Positions 14,456 through 23,203 are shown, counted from the first letter of the stretch. The stretch is DNA of 23,532 nt from Prevotella sp. UBA3675 (GCA_002372235.1 DFJI01000047.1:1-23532), one strand, 5' to 3'. The notes: generated from the letters alone by a model not told the origin. Numbers and translations are program-made.

Positions 14456-17400
14456 ATGACTTTAAAACTACGACTATCATTTGTAACATTGTTACTCATG
14501 ATGTTGACTGTACCGGGATGGGCAGCCAACACGAAAACGACCGTGGAACAGGTGACCAGCACCGTCACGCTTTCTACCGACGTTGATTACATCATTACCA
14601 GTGCAACCCCGTTTTCGGGTACTGATGCAATCGTAAACATCACCAACACCGACCATGCCGTGCTTATACTCGATGCCGTCAGACCGTCGAAAGCAATCAG
14701 CAGCTGGCTGAAGTATGTGCAGATTAATGGTCAGAAAGCAGTGAACAACACCAACTGCCAGGTGAAAATCTACAATTTGGGTTGTATTATCCTGCCTTAT
14801 CCAGATGGCGATAACTTCAAGCCCCTGACCGTTTATTCAGAGAAGAATTTTGAAGGTGAGTCATGCAATGACTTCGGGCTGGAGAACACCGGTGGCTACA
14901 TGAACACACTGACCGAGGAGAAACTGAACAACCGCATCAGCTCGTTCAAGCTGAAGCGCGGCTATATGGTGACGTTTGCCCTGAAAGATGGTGGTCGTGG
15001 CTATAGCCGTTGCTTCATTGCTGCCGACAAGGATATTGAGATGGCTTCTATGCCTGGCATTCTCGACAATTCCATCTCATCGTATCGTGTGTTCAAGTGG
15101 TACGATTGCGGTAAGAAACAGCTGGCCAACTACATGGACAAGACTGCCTTGACTGCGCTCAATGTGCAGAGTAGCTACGACTGGGGACAGGGCAACAGCA
15201 GTTTCCTGCCCGACTTCGAGTGGGTTCCGAACCATATCTATGAGGATTATCCCTCATCGTCAACCATCGGAAAGACGATGCAGTCGCCTCACACGAAGAA
15301 CAACAACGAGCCTCGTAACTCGTCGGATGACCACCCACAGGACTTGACTACAATCCTGAACAACTGGGAGAATATGATGCGCACAGGCTTGCGTCTCTGT
15401 TCACCTGCTTCATGGGACGGTAGTGACTATTGGAATGCCACTGGTTTCTTGGCTGACTTCTTGGATTCTATCGATGCCCGTGGGTGGCGTTGCGACATTA
15501 TTGATTTGCACTGTTATTGGGCTGAAGGCAGTTTCGGCAATATTGCAAACTGGGCAAATAAGTACAAACGTCCCATTTGGATTTCGGAGTGGTGCTGGGG
15601 CGCTTCATGGAATAATAATGGCGCTTTTGCTAGTGGCGTGACAGAAGCAAATGTGCGTGATGCACTACAGCGAATCTGCACAAATCTGAATAGTTGGGAC
15701 TACGTGGAGCGCTACTACTATTGGAACGGCGAGCGCGACCCGTCGCGTCTCTATAAAAATAATTCGCTGACTCCTGCCGGACAATATTATGCCAGCATGA
15801 ACTCTGGTCTGGGCTATAATGGCAAGTACGACTATGCGCCGAAAGTTCCCACACAATATGATCCGTCCGATCTGTCGGTGCTGTATAATAGCACGACTGG
15901 TTCAGCTCAGCTGAAGTGGAATGACAGAAACGGTGAGATGAATGTCAGCATGAGCGTGGAACGTCGTTCTGGCATCGGAAAGACGTGGGAGAAAATTGCC
16001 GATATAGAATTGCAGGAAAGCAAGGCCGCCTATACCTACGAAGACAATGGGGCTACAAATGGTTGCCAGTATCGCGTTCATATCGTCGATGGTAAGTCGG
16101 TTGACCGCTATACGAAGGTCGTTACGGCAGTCAACAATGACTATAAGGCCGGCGATGCAATCGATGTGAATGGAACCACGATGTATCTTGGAGGAAACAT
16201 GTTTACCAATGGTAATTTCGACATGGGATTCCTTGGATGGAAGAACGGCCTTGGCGAAGAACCTGCTGCTCCTTACTTCCAAGTGGTGAAAGCTGGAGGC
16301 TACGATGACGGCACTTATTTGCAGGCTTATGGTACGGGCACACAGTCAACGGCCATGTCTATCAATACCATTTTGCCGATTGAGACTAATACCTATTATT
16401 ATTTCTCGGCTGCTTCAAGTTACATGTCATCCAGCAATGCCAGTAGATTGGGACTCAGCAAGGAGGGAAGCATATCTAATTTGGCGAAAGTGTATCTTAA
16501 TAACACATCACCTAATTGGAACATGCATAATGGTACCTTCAATAGCGACAGCTATACGGAAGCTCGTTTGTTGCTCTATAATATGGAGGCAAAGGGACAG
16601 GTGGATCAGTTGTTGCTCAGCCGTCTGTTTGAATCGCGTGAGGAGGCTATAGCCGATGGCGTGGCCAAGATGCGTGAAAAGGCCGCAATGTTCATACAGT
16701 ATAACACTAAGCAGACCGACAAGTTCCCTGCATTGAACACCGAACTGACACAGACTTTGGCTGCTGTCACCACTACTGACGAAGCTGCGTTGACGACGCT
16801 GACGACAGCTGTCGATAATGCCATCAAGGCATATCGGATTCTGGAGAGTAATGAGCGCGGCGACATCCTGGCTTATGCTGAAAAACTGGCAGCCTTTAAT
16901 CTTGTCGGTGTTGAGGATTTGCGTGAAAAGCTCGCTGCTGCACAGCAGGCTGTGAGTGCCGCCGAAATCGTCAGCACTTACCCCGAACTGGATATTGCAA
17001 CCGACGTGTATCTGCCTCAGACAGATGTAGAGGATCAGGTGAAGAATCCAAGCTTTGATAGTTCGATAGGATGGACAACCAAGTGCGGTACTTATACGCA
17101 AGGCGACCAGCGCATCAACTCGACTGACGAGACCACGTTCTGGAACGCTTTCTGGTCAGGCGTTGATGCAACCGATGAGACGCAGACGATGGCCATCAAG
17201 CAGAGCGTGAATTATCTTTCTCATGGTCTTTATGCACTGGAGTGCAAGGCTTCGACTGAGCACTATTGTCTGTCTGACCAGCATGGATATATCACTGATG
17301 GTACGCAGACCGAAAACACACCGCTCCTTTCGGCTGATTTCTTTGATCTGCCCGCCATGTCGAAAAAGAATCGTTGGCAGACACTGCTCTCAGCACCTAT

Positions 17401-18199
17401 CTATGTGGACGAGAATAGCGACGTGACCATCGGATTTGAAGGTTCGAAGAAGGGCGCTCTGAGTAATGCATGGATTGAGCGCGGCAAGACTTCCGGGCAG
17501 ACGAACGACAAGCGTGAGGGATGGTGGTGTGCCACTGACTTTACATTGAAGCACACGCCTCTTTATCAGCTTACTGTCGTTCCTGAGCAGTGTGGAGCTA
17601 TCTGTCTGCCTTATGCCTTGCATCCTCAGACGACGATGAAGTACTATCAGATTGTAGGCATCAATCCCGAATACACTCAGCTGTGTCTGGCCGAAGTGGA
17701 ACAGCCCGAAGCCGGTGTTCCGTATATCTATCGTTCAACGGTGGCCGATGCTCGGTTCCTTGAGTTTGGCACGCCTGTTTCAAAGGTGGCAACTGAAGAG
17801 CAGTGCAATCTGCGCGGATTCTTGTCAACGTCAGCTCGTGTACCAGCCAATTACTTCTACGTGAAGGACGGTGCCTTCGAGAAAGCACCCAGTGCGAATC
17901 GTCCCAGCATAGGTAACTTTACGGGAATCCTCCGTCCGTTCAGCGACAACAAGGCAACTGGTATTCCCGTGATTGAGAACTGGGAAGGACAGACCATGCC
18001 GATTAATGGCGTCACCGATGCCGATAAGACAGCCAACGAGGCTAAAGTCTCTACAGGCATACATTATGTTGCTGTGAAGACGAAGGCTGCTGACGGCATT
18101 TATACTGTGGATGGCCGTAGCGTTTCACCCCAGTCTATGAAGCCCGGCCTCTATATCAAGGTCGTGGATGGACGTGCCTATAAGACTGTTGTCAAATAA
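14456..18199 (+). CDS. Secreted GH128-like glycoside hydrolase, multidomain
   Basis: The 1247-residue protein has a signal peptide (LLLMMLTVPGWA, cleavage near 23-24). Residues 25-210 are an all-beta N-terminal region. Residues about 225-455 match the Glyco_hydro_cc (GH128) barrel: NNNEP with likely acid/base Glu285, TGLRLCSPASW, IDLHCYW, and RPIWISEWCWG with likely nucleophile Glu378. GH128 enzymes characterised so far cut beta-1,3-glucans; that activity is inferred here. An Fn3-like domain (465-560), a carbohydrate-binding-like sandwich with TNGNFDMGFLGW (580-720), a helical stretch (725-840) and a second sandwich with NPSFDSSIGW (855-1035) follow. The end, GIYTVDGR through LYIKVVDGRAYKTVVK, resembles Bacteroidetes C-terminal secretion/sorting ends. 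First gene of a two-gene operon divergent from trp. Confidence 0.82.
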   Translation: MTLKLRLSFVTLLLMMLTVPGWAANTKTTVEQVTSTVTLSTDVDYIITSATPFSGTDAIVNITNTDHAVLILDAVRPSKAISSWLKYVQINGQKAVNNTNCQVKIYNLGCIILPYPDGDNFKPLTVYSEKNFEGESCNDFGLENTGGYMNTLTEEKLNNRISSFKLKRGYMVTFALKDGGRGYSRCFIAADKDIEMASMPGILDNSISSYRVFKWYDCGKKQLANYMDKTALTALNVQSSYDWGQGNSSFLPDFEWVPNHIYEDYPSSSTIGKTMQSPHTKNNNEPRNSSDDHPQDLTTILNNWENMMRTGLRLCSPASWDGSDYWNATGFLADFLDSIDARGWRCDIIDLHCYWAEGSFGNIANWANKYKRPIWISEWCWGASWNNNGAFASGVTEANVRDALQRICTNLNSWDYVERYYYWNGERDPSRLYKNNSLTPAGQYYASMNSGLGYNGKYDYAPKVPTQYDPSDLSVLYNSTTGSAQLKWNDRNGEMNVSMSVERRSGIGKTWEKIADIELQESKAAYTYEDNGATNGCQYRVHIVDGKSVDRYTKVVTAVNNDYKAGDAIDVNGTTMYLGGNMFTNGNFDMGFLGWKNGLGEEPAAPYFQVVKAGGYDDGTYLQAYGTGTQSTAMSINTILPIETNTYYYFSAASSYMSSSNASRLGLSKEGSISNLAKVYLNNTSPNWNMHNGTFNSDSYTEARLLLYNMEAKGQVDQLLLSRLFESREEAIADGVAKMREKAAMFIQYNTKQTDKFPALNTELTQTLAAVTTTDEAALTTLTTAVDNAIKAYRILESNERGDILAYAEKLAAFNLVGVEDLREKLAAAQQAVSAAEIVSTYPELDIATDVYLPQTDVEDQVKNPSFDSSIGWTTKCGTYTQGDQRINSTDETTFWNAFWSGVDATDETQTMAIKQSVNYLSHGLYALECKASTEHYCLSDQHGYITDGTQTENTPLLSADFFDLPAMSKKNRWQTLLSAPIYVDENSDVTIGFEGSKKGALSNAWIERGKTSGQTNDKREGWWCATDFTLKHTPLYQLTVVPEQCGAICLPYALHPQTTMKYYQIVGINPEYTQLCLAEVEQPEAGVPYIYRSTVADARFLEFGTPVSKVATEEQCNLRGFLSTSARVPANYFYVKDGAFEKAPSANRPSIGNFTGILRPFSDNKATGIPVIENWEGQTMPINGVTDADKTANEAKVSTGIHYVAVKTKAADGIYTVDGRSVSPQSMKPGLYIKVVDGRAYKTVVK

Positions 18200-18211
18200 T
18201 GATATTTATAT

Positions 18212-20962
18212 ATGGAAACATTAAGAAAAACTTTTATAATGGTGGCTGCGCTTAGCGCGGCCACCGCTTTCTCGCAGGAAACGGTTCGCTCTTCTTCGAG
18301 CCTTTACCTGCCTGCATACTCCAAGGCCGACAATATCGTTCCTTTTGCCATTTCGGCTGAGGGGAAACGCTTCGAACCTACCTGGGGACTGGATCAGGCA
18401 TGGATTAGCCGACAGAATCTACGTAAGGGCGTCAATCACATGGGGAAGGAAAATGTTGGTATTGGCCGAACGGCTTTCCGATACACTCAGGCATTGACCA
18501 ATGACTCAGTGATAGGAGCTTCCGATATCAATGCAATGCGCACTCGCAGCACAGTCTTCGATGAACTGAATCCGCAGTTGCCGCTTGTCTTCACGGCTGA
18601 CCAGGAAGCTGTCAATCCCGAGACAGCATCGGCACCTCCAGAATATTTCGTGAAGAACAAGAGTGCCAACATCGAACACTGGGCTGCCATGATTAATAGC
18701 CATGTGCATTGGATGCAAGCAAATACGCGACATCCGATTGTTGGCATTTCTCCGTTTAACGAGGGCGACTATTGGACAACGGAGGAGGGCGCTACCGTTG
18801 ATAAGCAATGGCAGGTGGCCAAACTGTTGAAAGAGAATTATCCACGCTGCAATAATATTGCTATGGTGGGTGGCAATACACTCAACAATGATAAGGCGCT
18901 CGCTTGGTACACGCCTGGCAAAGACTATTACGATTGGGGCAATACCCATCAGTTGGCAGGCTCGTTCGACACATTCGCAGGCTTCTATCAACAGTTGGCA
19001 AAGGACGGAAAAACGGGCTATGCCGATGAGATGCACAATGTGGGCGAGGCGATGATTGGACTGGAGTACGGCATGACCGTAGGTATTTGGTGGGGCTTTG
19101 ACAGCCGTGCACGCGGTGAATTCTGCCAGATCAGCCGTCACGGCGTGAGACTGGCCTACGAGGAGAACCGTTCGAAGTGGACGGCAGCTTCGGTCTATCG
19201 ACATGACGACGGACGTGTGAAGGCTTTTGTTGGCTCCAGCGAACGTCAGGCTAATACAACGAACTATCAGTTCGTGTCAACTGAGCGTGAGGTCTATTAT
19301 GATGGATTTGGTCCTGTGCACGAATATTTTACAGAGATGCCTGGCGGAACAGCCTATCAGAAGGGGCAGACCAATGCTGAGCGCGTCATTGATATCACTT
19401 GGGGTGACGACGTGGCTCCCGGCATTATCAATGGCACTTACCGAATCTTCAATAAGGTGTCTGGCGCAACTGGTAATATGTTGTCCTATTCTGCGAATAC
19501 AGGTAACATCACTTCGAAGAAATATGGTACCAATACTGCCGCTCAGGCTAAACAGCAGTGGGTGATTAAGCCTGCTACCAATAGGACGGGTGGCGACCTG
19601 AGCTTCTACGATATAGAGTCGGTTGACAATCAGAAGATACGTATGAATGTGAAGGACTTTGCAACGACTCAGGCCGATATCATTGCTTACCAGCAGGACA
19701 ATCCCTCCAGCAATGAGCAGTGGTATTTGGAATATGCCGGCAATGGATATTATTACATTCGCAATCGCGAGAGCGCACTCTATATGGCTACGGCAGGAAC
19801 CTCTTATTCAGCTAAGATCATTCAGCGCGCATGGACAGATGCCGATAAGGACCGCATGATGTTCCGCATTTTACCTGTTGATGTCGATTATGAGACAGTG
19901 GCTCCGGCTCAGCCCCTCAATTTGATTGCTGAGGCGCAGCCTGCTTCCGTCAAACTGACGTGGGATGCCAATACCGAAGGGGATTTGGAAGGATACATGG
20001 TGGTACGTGCTCAGAAAGGTACGACCGATTGGAATACGATTGCCCGCAAACTGACTACCAACTACTTTATTGATAATACTTGTCGTCCCGGTACCTCATA
20101 TATATATAAGGTGAAAGCCATAGACCGTGCGCAGAACCTGTCGGAGGCATCTGCTACTGCTGAGGCTGGCCCTTCAGGAGAACGTGCGCTCATTGCCGTT
20201 TGGGATTTCGAAAACAATGTTTACGATATGACCCCGAATATGATGGATATGGCAGTGAATGGCACCGTGAGGTATCAGACTGATCACAAGTCAGGTGAGA
20301 AGTCGCTCTATATCGCTTCTCAGTATGCCCAGCTCCCTTATGGCATTGCCAACAGCGATGAACTTTCTATCTGCCTATGGGTGAACTGGCGCACATCAAC
20401 CACGCAGTGGCAACGTATCTTTGATTTTGGAGTAGATACTGATCACTACATGTTCCTTACTCCTAACAACAGCTATACCAATGTGATGCGCTTTGCTATC
20501 AAGAATGGAGGCGACGAGCAGATACTTGATTGCCCCAGTAAGTTGTCGGCTTATCAGTGGAAACACGTAGTAGTGACGATTGGTAAGGGGCAGACTACTA
20601 TTTATATCGATGGTAAGGTGGCAGCCTCCACAACAAGCATCACTATTCGTCCGAGCGACATTCATCCCATTCTGAACTATTTGGGACGCAGTCAGTTCCT
20701 CGCCGACCCGCTGATTTCGGCTTACTATGACGATGTGCGCATTTACAACTACGCTGTCACAGCCGATGAGGTGAAGACCATCATGGACGGTGGTGACCCC
20801 AGCGGCATTGATATGCCCGTAGCTGACTCCGATGCTCATTCCGCTTATTATGGCATCGATGGCATCCGTCGTTCTACACCCCAGCGAGGCTTCAACATCA
20901 TCAGCCCGACTGAAGGACGCTCGCAGGGCAAGAACACCAAGAAGGTGTTTCTTACCAAGTAA
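18212..20962 (+). CDS. Secreted TIM-barrel glycosidase with lectin, Fn3 and LamG modules
   Basis: The 916-residue protein starts 12 nt after the previous stop, so the two are co-transcribed. A signal peptide (IMVAALSAATAFSQ) precedes residues 30-345, which resemble a clan-A type glycosidase barrel: GISPFNEGDYW puts a likely acid/base at Glu184 and GYADEMHNVGEA a possible nucleophile at Glu273, 89 residues later; WWGFDSRARGEF follows. The CAZy family is not recognised with confidence. Residues about 408-555 are a ricin-type/CBM13-like lectin (GTYRIFNKVSG, repeated QQW/EQW), 565-650 an Fn3 domain, 660-855 a LamG/concanavalin-like jelly roll (WDFENN, ELSICLWVNW, YYDDVRIYNYAVTADEV). The tail, YYGIDGIRR through KKVFLTK, resembles a C-terminal sorting end. 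It likely binds and cleaves the same glycan as its GH128-like partner. Confidence 0.78.
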   Translation: METLRKTFIMVAALSAATAFSQETVRSSSSLYLPAYSKADNIVPFAISAEGKRFEPTWGLDQAWISRQNLRKGVNHMGKENVGIGRTAFRYTQALTNDSVIGASDINAMRTRSTVFDELNPQLPLVFTADQEAVNPETASAPPEYFVKNKSANIEHWAAMINSHVHWMQANTRHPIVGISPFNEGDYWTTEEGATVDKQWQVAKLLKENYPRCNNIAMVGGNTLNNDKALAWYTPGKDYYDWGNTHQLAGSFDTFAGFYQQLAKDGKTGYADEMHNVGEAMIGLEYGMTVGIWWGFDSRARGEFCQISRHGVRLAYEENRSKWTAASVYRHDDGRVKAFVGSSERQANTTNYQFVSTEREVYYDGFGPVHEYFTEMPGGTAYQKGQTNAERVIDITWGDDVAPGIINGTYRIFNKVSGATGNMLSYSANTGNITSKKYGTNTAAQAKQQWVIKPATNRTGGDLSFYDIESVDNQKIRMNVKDFATTQADIIAYQQDNPSSNEQWYLEYAGNGYYYIRNRESALYMATAGTSYSAKIIQRAWTDADKDRMMFRILPVDVDYETVAPAQPLNLIAEAQPASVKLTWDANTEGDLEGYMVVRAQKGTTDWNTIARKLTTNYFIDNTCRPGTSYIYKVKAIDRAQNLSEASATAEAGPSGERALIAVWDFENNVYDMTPNMMDMAVNGTVRYQTDHKSGEKSLYIASQYAQLPYGIANSDELSICLWVNWRTSTTQWQRIFDFGVDTDHYMFLTPNNSYTNVMRFAIKNGGDEQILDCPSKLSAYQWKHVVVTIGKGQTTIYIDGKVAASTTSITIRPSDIHPILNYLGRSQFLADPLISAYYDDVRIYNYAVTADEVKTIMDGGDPSGIDMPVADSDAHSAYYGIDGIRRSTPQRGFNIISPTEGRSQGKNTKKVFLTK

Positions 20963-20983
20963 GTAATCGTAAAAAAATAATTT

Positions 20984-21036
20984 GGGACGCTTTTGCATGT
21001 GTGATGATTACCCCATGCAAAAGCGTCCCGACTTTT
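20984..21036 (+). terminator. Strong intrinsic terminator after the glycosidase operon
   Basis: A perfect 16-bp stem, GGGACGCTTTTGCATG (20984-20999) with CATGCAAAAGCGTCCC (21014-21029), has a 14-nt loop and is followed within 3 nt by TTTT (21033-21036). It begins 21 nt after the stop codon. Confidence 0.85.
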
Positions 21037-21190
21037 AGGCTGTATCGCGTCATGATTTAGGCTATATCACGTCATGATTTAGGCTATATCACGTTACGAT
21101 TTAGGCTATATCACGTTACGATTTAGGCTATATCATGTCACGGTTTAGGTTAGATGGTGTCACATTTTAGGCTAAATCATTCTTGAATCA
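21037..21190. repeat. 22-bp tandem repeat, six to seven units
   Basis: Units start at 21037, 21059, 21081, 21103, 21125 and 21147, each beginning AGGCTATATCACGT (with variants) and ending in ATTT or GTTT; units 3 and 4 are identical and a seventh (21169) is degenerate. Each core holds a small dyad (CGTTACG or similar). There are no unique spacers, so this is not CRISPR. It follows the terminator directly and lies 470 nt upstream of the Crp-family gene. Confidence 0.95.
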
Positions 21191-21267
21191 TTCACGTTTC
21201 ATTTTCTGGTAATGGTGTAACGCCATTGTCATCAACACTACATACTACATTCGAAAAAAGTTTGCAA

Positions 21268-21346
21268 AACATCTGTTTCATCTGTTTCCTTTCGTAAATC
21301 GTTATATATCAAAAAGTTACAGTTGAAACAGATGGAAGCAGATGTT
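21268..21346. repeat. Long imperfect inverted repeat
   Basis: The left arm (21268-21288: AACATCTGTTTC then ATCTGTTTC) and right arm (21325-21346: GAAACAGATGG then AAGCAGATGTT) pair over about 21 bp with one mismatch and one extra base, around a 36-nt AT-rich centre. Each arm is itself a direct repeat of CATCTGTTTC or its complement. It could form a cruciform or RNA hairpin or be a tandem binding site. No gene is visible here. Confidence 0.8.
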
Positions 21347-21476
21347 GACACTGTTTTTGGGGTCAGATTGCGTTGCTATTGTTCTTTTTTCTTAGCTTTT
21401 TGTCTCAAAATGTAACAAAACTGCTCCCAAATCACGTTAAACTCTTCAAATCTTATCATTAATTGAAAAAAATATG

Positions 21477-21499
21477 TATCTTTGCGGCGTGAACGCCGC
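21477..21499 (+). promoter_or_regulatory. -7 box followed by GC hairpin upstream of Crp-family gene
   Basis: TATCTTTG (21477-21484) is a perfect -7 box; no clear -33 TTTG is found. Right after it GCGGCG TGAA CGCCGC (21484-21499) forms a 6-bp stem with a 4-nt loop, so a transcript from here would begin with a hairpin. A 30-codon GTG frame (21489-21581) starts inside it. Confidence 0.55.
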
Positions 21500-21629
21500 T
21501 AAAGCGATAAGACAGGAGACATGTGACAAACGTTGTTCTTCTTTCGCATCGAGTCTTCCTGGCCCATCTTGTGGAGGCTGAGGAAAAAGATATTTCTCAA
21601 TTGTCCATTTTTGTCTCGGAAACTTTTCG

Positions 21630-21637
21630 TACCTTTG
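21630..21637 (+). promoter_or_regulatory. -7 box proximal to the Crp-family gene
   Basis: TACCTTTG (21630-21637) fits TAnnTTTG, 25 nt before the ATG at 21663. The nearest TTTG upstream (21610-21613) has 16-bp spacing, shorter than usual. Together with the box at 21477 it suggests tandem promoters. Confidence 0.5.
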
Positions 21638-21662
21638 CACCAAAAGTAACGACAGACTGACG

Positions 21663-22238
21663 ATGGAACAGAAATTCGGGAAAAACAGTATTGACATTGA
21701 GGCGCTGCGCGAGTTTTGCGAGCGCGAGGGCAAGGAGGTGACTTACCGCAAGGGCGACCAGCTGGAGCGCGAGGGCGATCCCGCACGATGGTTCGGCTTC
21801 GTCACCGAAGGGTGCTTCAAGTATGTAACGTATGGCATCAGCGATGACAGGGAGCATATCACATGGTTCTCGTTTGAGGGCGAGTTTGCGGGCGACTATC
21901 CCAACTGCCTCGACGGTCGTCCATCGCAGACCACGATCAAGGCGATGATGCCCAGCCGCATGCTCCGTGTGAGCGGCGAACAGCTAATGGACTTTTTCCG
22001 TCAAGACGCTGAAAAGATGGAGTTGCGCAGTGTCATAGCTGAGCATCTACTCAGTCAGGCCCGCGCCTGCTACCTCGACCTCCACCGCGCCACAGCCCGC
22101 GAACGCTATGAGTTGCTGCTGAAGCGTTGTCCCGGCATTGTGGAGTTTCTTGACTTGCAAGACATCGCCTCGTTCTTGAACATTCATCCAAATACTGTCA
22201 GCAAAATACGGCGTGACATTACGTTTCGCGGCAAATAA
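21663..22238 (+). CDS. Crp/Fnr-family transcriptional regulator
   Basis: The 191-residue protein has an N-terminal cyclic-nucleotide-binding-like beta roll (about 20-110; YRKGDQLEREGDPARWFGFVTEG and the following strands), a dimerisation helix (about 115-145) and a C-terminal helix-turn-helix (162-186, LDLQDIASFLNIHPNTVSKIRRD). The usual cAMP-binding RxS motif is not evident, and no Cys cluster for an iron-sulphur centre is seen, so the ligand is unknown; Bacteroidetes have many such orphan Crp-like regulators. Target genes cannot be told from sequence. It stands alone, with two candidate promoters upstream and a hairpin after the stop. Confidence 0.9.
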   Translation: MEQKFGKNSIDIEALREFCEREGKEVTYRKGDQLEREGDPARWFGFVTEGCFKYVTYGISDDREHITWFSFEGEFAGDYPNCLDGRPSQTTIKAMMPSRMLRVSGEQLMDFFRQDAEKMELRSVIAEHLLSQARACYLDLHRATARERYELLLKRCPGIVEFLDLQDIASFLNIHPNTVSKIRRDITFRGK

Positions 22239-22259
22239 TAGTCTATAACAGGTAGAAAT

Positions 22260-22325
22260 TCTCAACCTAAGTTGAGACATTAGTCCTTGGCATTTCTTTT
22301 TCAGATTTAGTCAAGGGCCTATTTT
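22260..22325 (+). terminator. Hairpin(s) after the Crp-family gene
   Basis: TCTCAAC CTAA GTTGAGA (22260-22277) is a perfect 7-bp stem 21 nt after the stop but lacks a U-run. A weaker CCTTG (22285-22289) / CAAGG (22312-22316) pairing precedes CCTATTTTT. One of them is probably the 3' end of the transcript. Confidence 0.4.
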
Positions 22326-22337
22326 TATGCCTTTTTG

Positions 22338-22345
22338 TAACTTTG
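22338..22345 (+). promoter_or_regulatory. -7 box of the small membrane-protein gene
   Basis: TAACTTTG fits TAnnTTTG and lies 31 nt before the ATG at 22377. No clear -33 box. Confidence 0.55.
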
Positions 22346-22376
22346 CAGCCAAAAAGCGAAATAATTCTAAAAAACA

Positions 22377-22859
22377 ATGATTATGGACAGACATTCAAAA
22401 TTCGGTTTGAAAACCATGTGTGTGTGGATTATATTCCTCACTGTGCTTTACGGTTCTTATGCCGTAGTTACTAATTCTCCTCTTAGCGGATTGCTTGACA
22501 AAGAGACAGGAGGATTCATCTCACTTGCATTCTTCGTGGCATGGGCACTTGTCTGGTTTGCCATCGGTCGGTACTTCAGTCGTGATTATGCCCAGAAAAA
22601 GGAAACTTGGAAGCGAGACTATCCTGCCATAGGTGAAGCGGAAATCGACAAGGCTTTTCGTGCTGAATATTTCTCACGTCTTGTCAAAATGCTTTCTATC
22701 GTATTCTTCTTTGCCGTTCTCGCTTATGTGGCAGCTAATGTCAGAGAAACAATTACGCTGAGAAGTGGAATCTACATCGGAACGCTGATGGTACTATCCA
22801 TTATCTGTGGCATATACTATAAAAAACACAGGAGAGATTGCCAATCCTCCGCAGGATGA
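22377..22859 (+). CDS. Hypothetical four-helix membrane protein
   Basis: The 160-residue protein has four predicted membrane segments at about 13-31 (VWIIFLTVLYGSYAVV), 46-64 (GFISLAFFVAWALVWFAIG), 104-121 (MLSIVFFFAVLAYVAA) and 131-147 (GIYIGTLMVLSIICGIYY). A charged loop of about 40 residues, RYFSRDYAQKKETWKRDYPAIGEAEIDKAFRAEY, separates the two pairs and, by the positive-inside rule, is probably cytoplasmic. The tail is short and basic. I do not recognise the family and see no catalytic motif. A second start at 22383 (MDRHSK) is equally possible. It has its own -7 box and no co-directional partner within 450 nt, so it is probably monocistronic. Confidence 0.75.
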   Translation: MIMDRHSKFGLKTMCVWIIFLTVLYGSYAVVTNSPLSGLLDKETGGFISLAFFVAWALVWFAIGRYFSRDYAQKKETWKRDYPAIGEAEIDKAFRAEYFSRLVKMLSIVFFFAVLAYVAANVRETITLRSGIYIGTLMVLSIICGIYYKKHRRDCQSSAG

Positions 22860-23080
22860 TATCAACTTCTTTAGTCTATGCATAGGAGTGTCATTCTCGT
22901 ATAAGTTCAACGCCACCCGCACGAAGTACAAGAATAGACCGCTACATCGCCAGCCATCCCCCCGTCAAGACCTTTCCCCGCTTCTATCTTGTCCTGCTTC
23001 GCCAACCCATCGCCCCGATGGAATCCGACGGCATGAGCCGCGTTTATCAGATGTAACCCCCGAAATGTTACAAAACCCCT
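22860..23080 (+). pseudogene. Gene-poor stretch with a possible coding remnant
   Basis: No complete gene is seen. Around 22936-23059 one frame reads DRYIASHPPVKTFPRFYLV then LLRQPIAPMESDGMSRVYQM to a TAA, with protein-like composition but no start, and a stop shortly upstream; the neighbouring frame carries KFNATRTKYKN just before it, as if joined by a 1-nt shift. This may be the decayed end of a gene, or chance. No family recognised. Confidence 0.25.
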
Positions 23081-23101
23081 GAACATTTGTTCAGACTTTC
23101 A

Positions 23102-23140
23102 CCTCGGCAGACACTTTTTAGGTCTTGTCGGGGGCTTTTT
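23102..23140 (+). terminator. Probable intrinsic terminator
   Basis: CCTCGGCAG and CTTGTCGGGG pair over about 9 positions with several G-U pairs, followed by CTTTTT (23135-23140). A small palindrome, TGAACATTTGTTCA (23080-23093), lies just before. Located immediately upstream of the next -7 box. Confidence 0.45.
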
Positions 23141-23154
23141 CGTGGGACTTTCTG

Positions 23155-23162
23155 TAACTTTG
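23155..23162 (+). promoter_or_regulatory. -7 box of the lipoprotein gene
   Basis: TAACTTTG fits TAnnTTTG. It implies a long leader of about 170 nt before the ATG at 23342. Confidence 0.55.
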
Positions 23163-23203
23163 CCACACGAAGTTCAAATAATAAACTCTCTCTCGTTGAT
23201 AGC

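Noticed and set aside
18506..19204. 232-codon minus-strand frame
   Set aside because: Antisense to the catalytic barrel of the second glycosidase; no independent support.
20396..20998. 200-codon minus-strand frame
   Set aside because: Antisense to the LamG domain and begins within the terminator region of the real gene.
21037..21190. CRISPR array
   Set aside because: Units are directly adjacent with no spacers between them, and no cas gene is present.
21446..21857. Minus-strand ORFs upstream of and over the Crp-family gene
   Set aside because: Antisense to the regulator start and its promoters; no -7 box in the right place and no domain.
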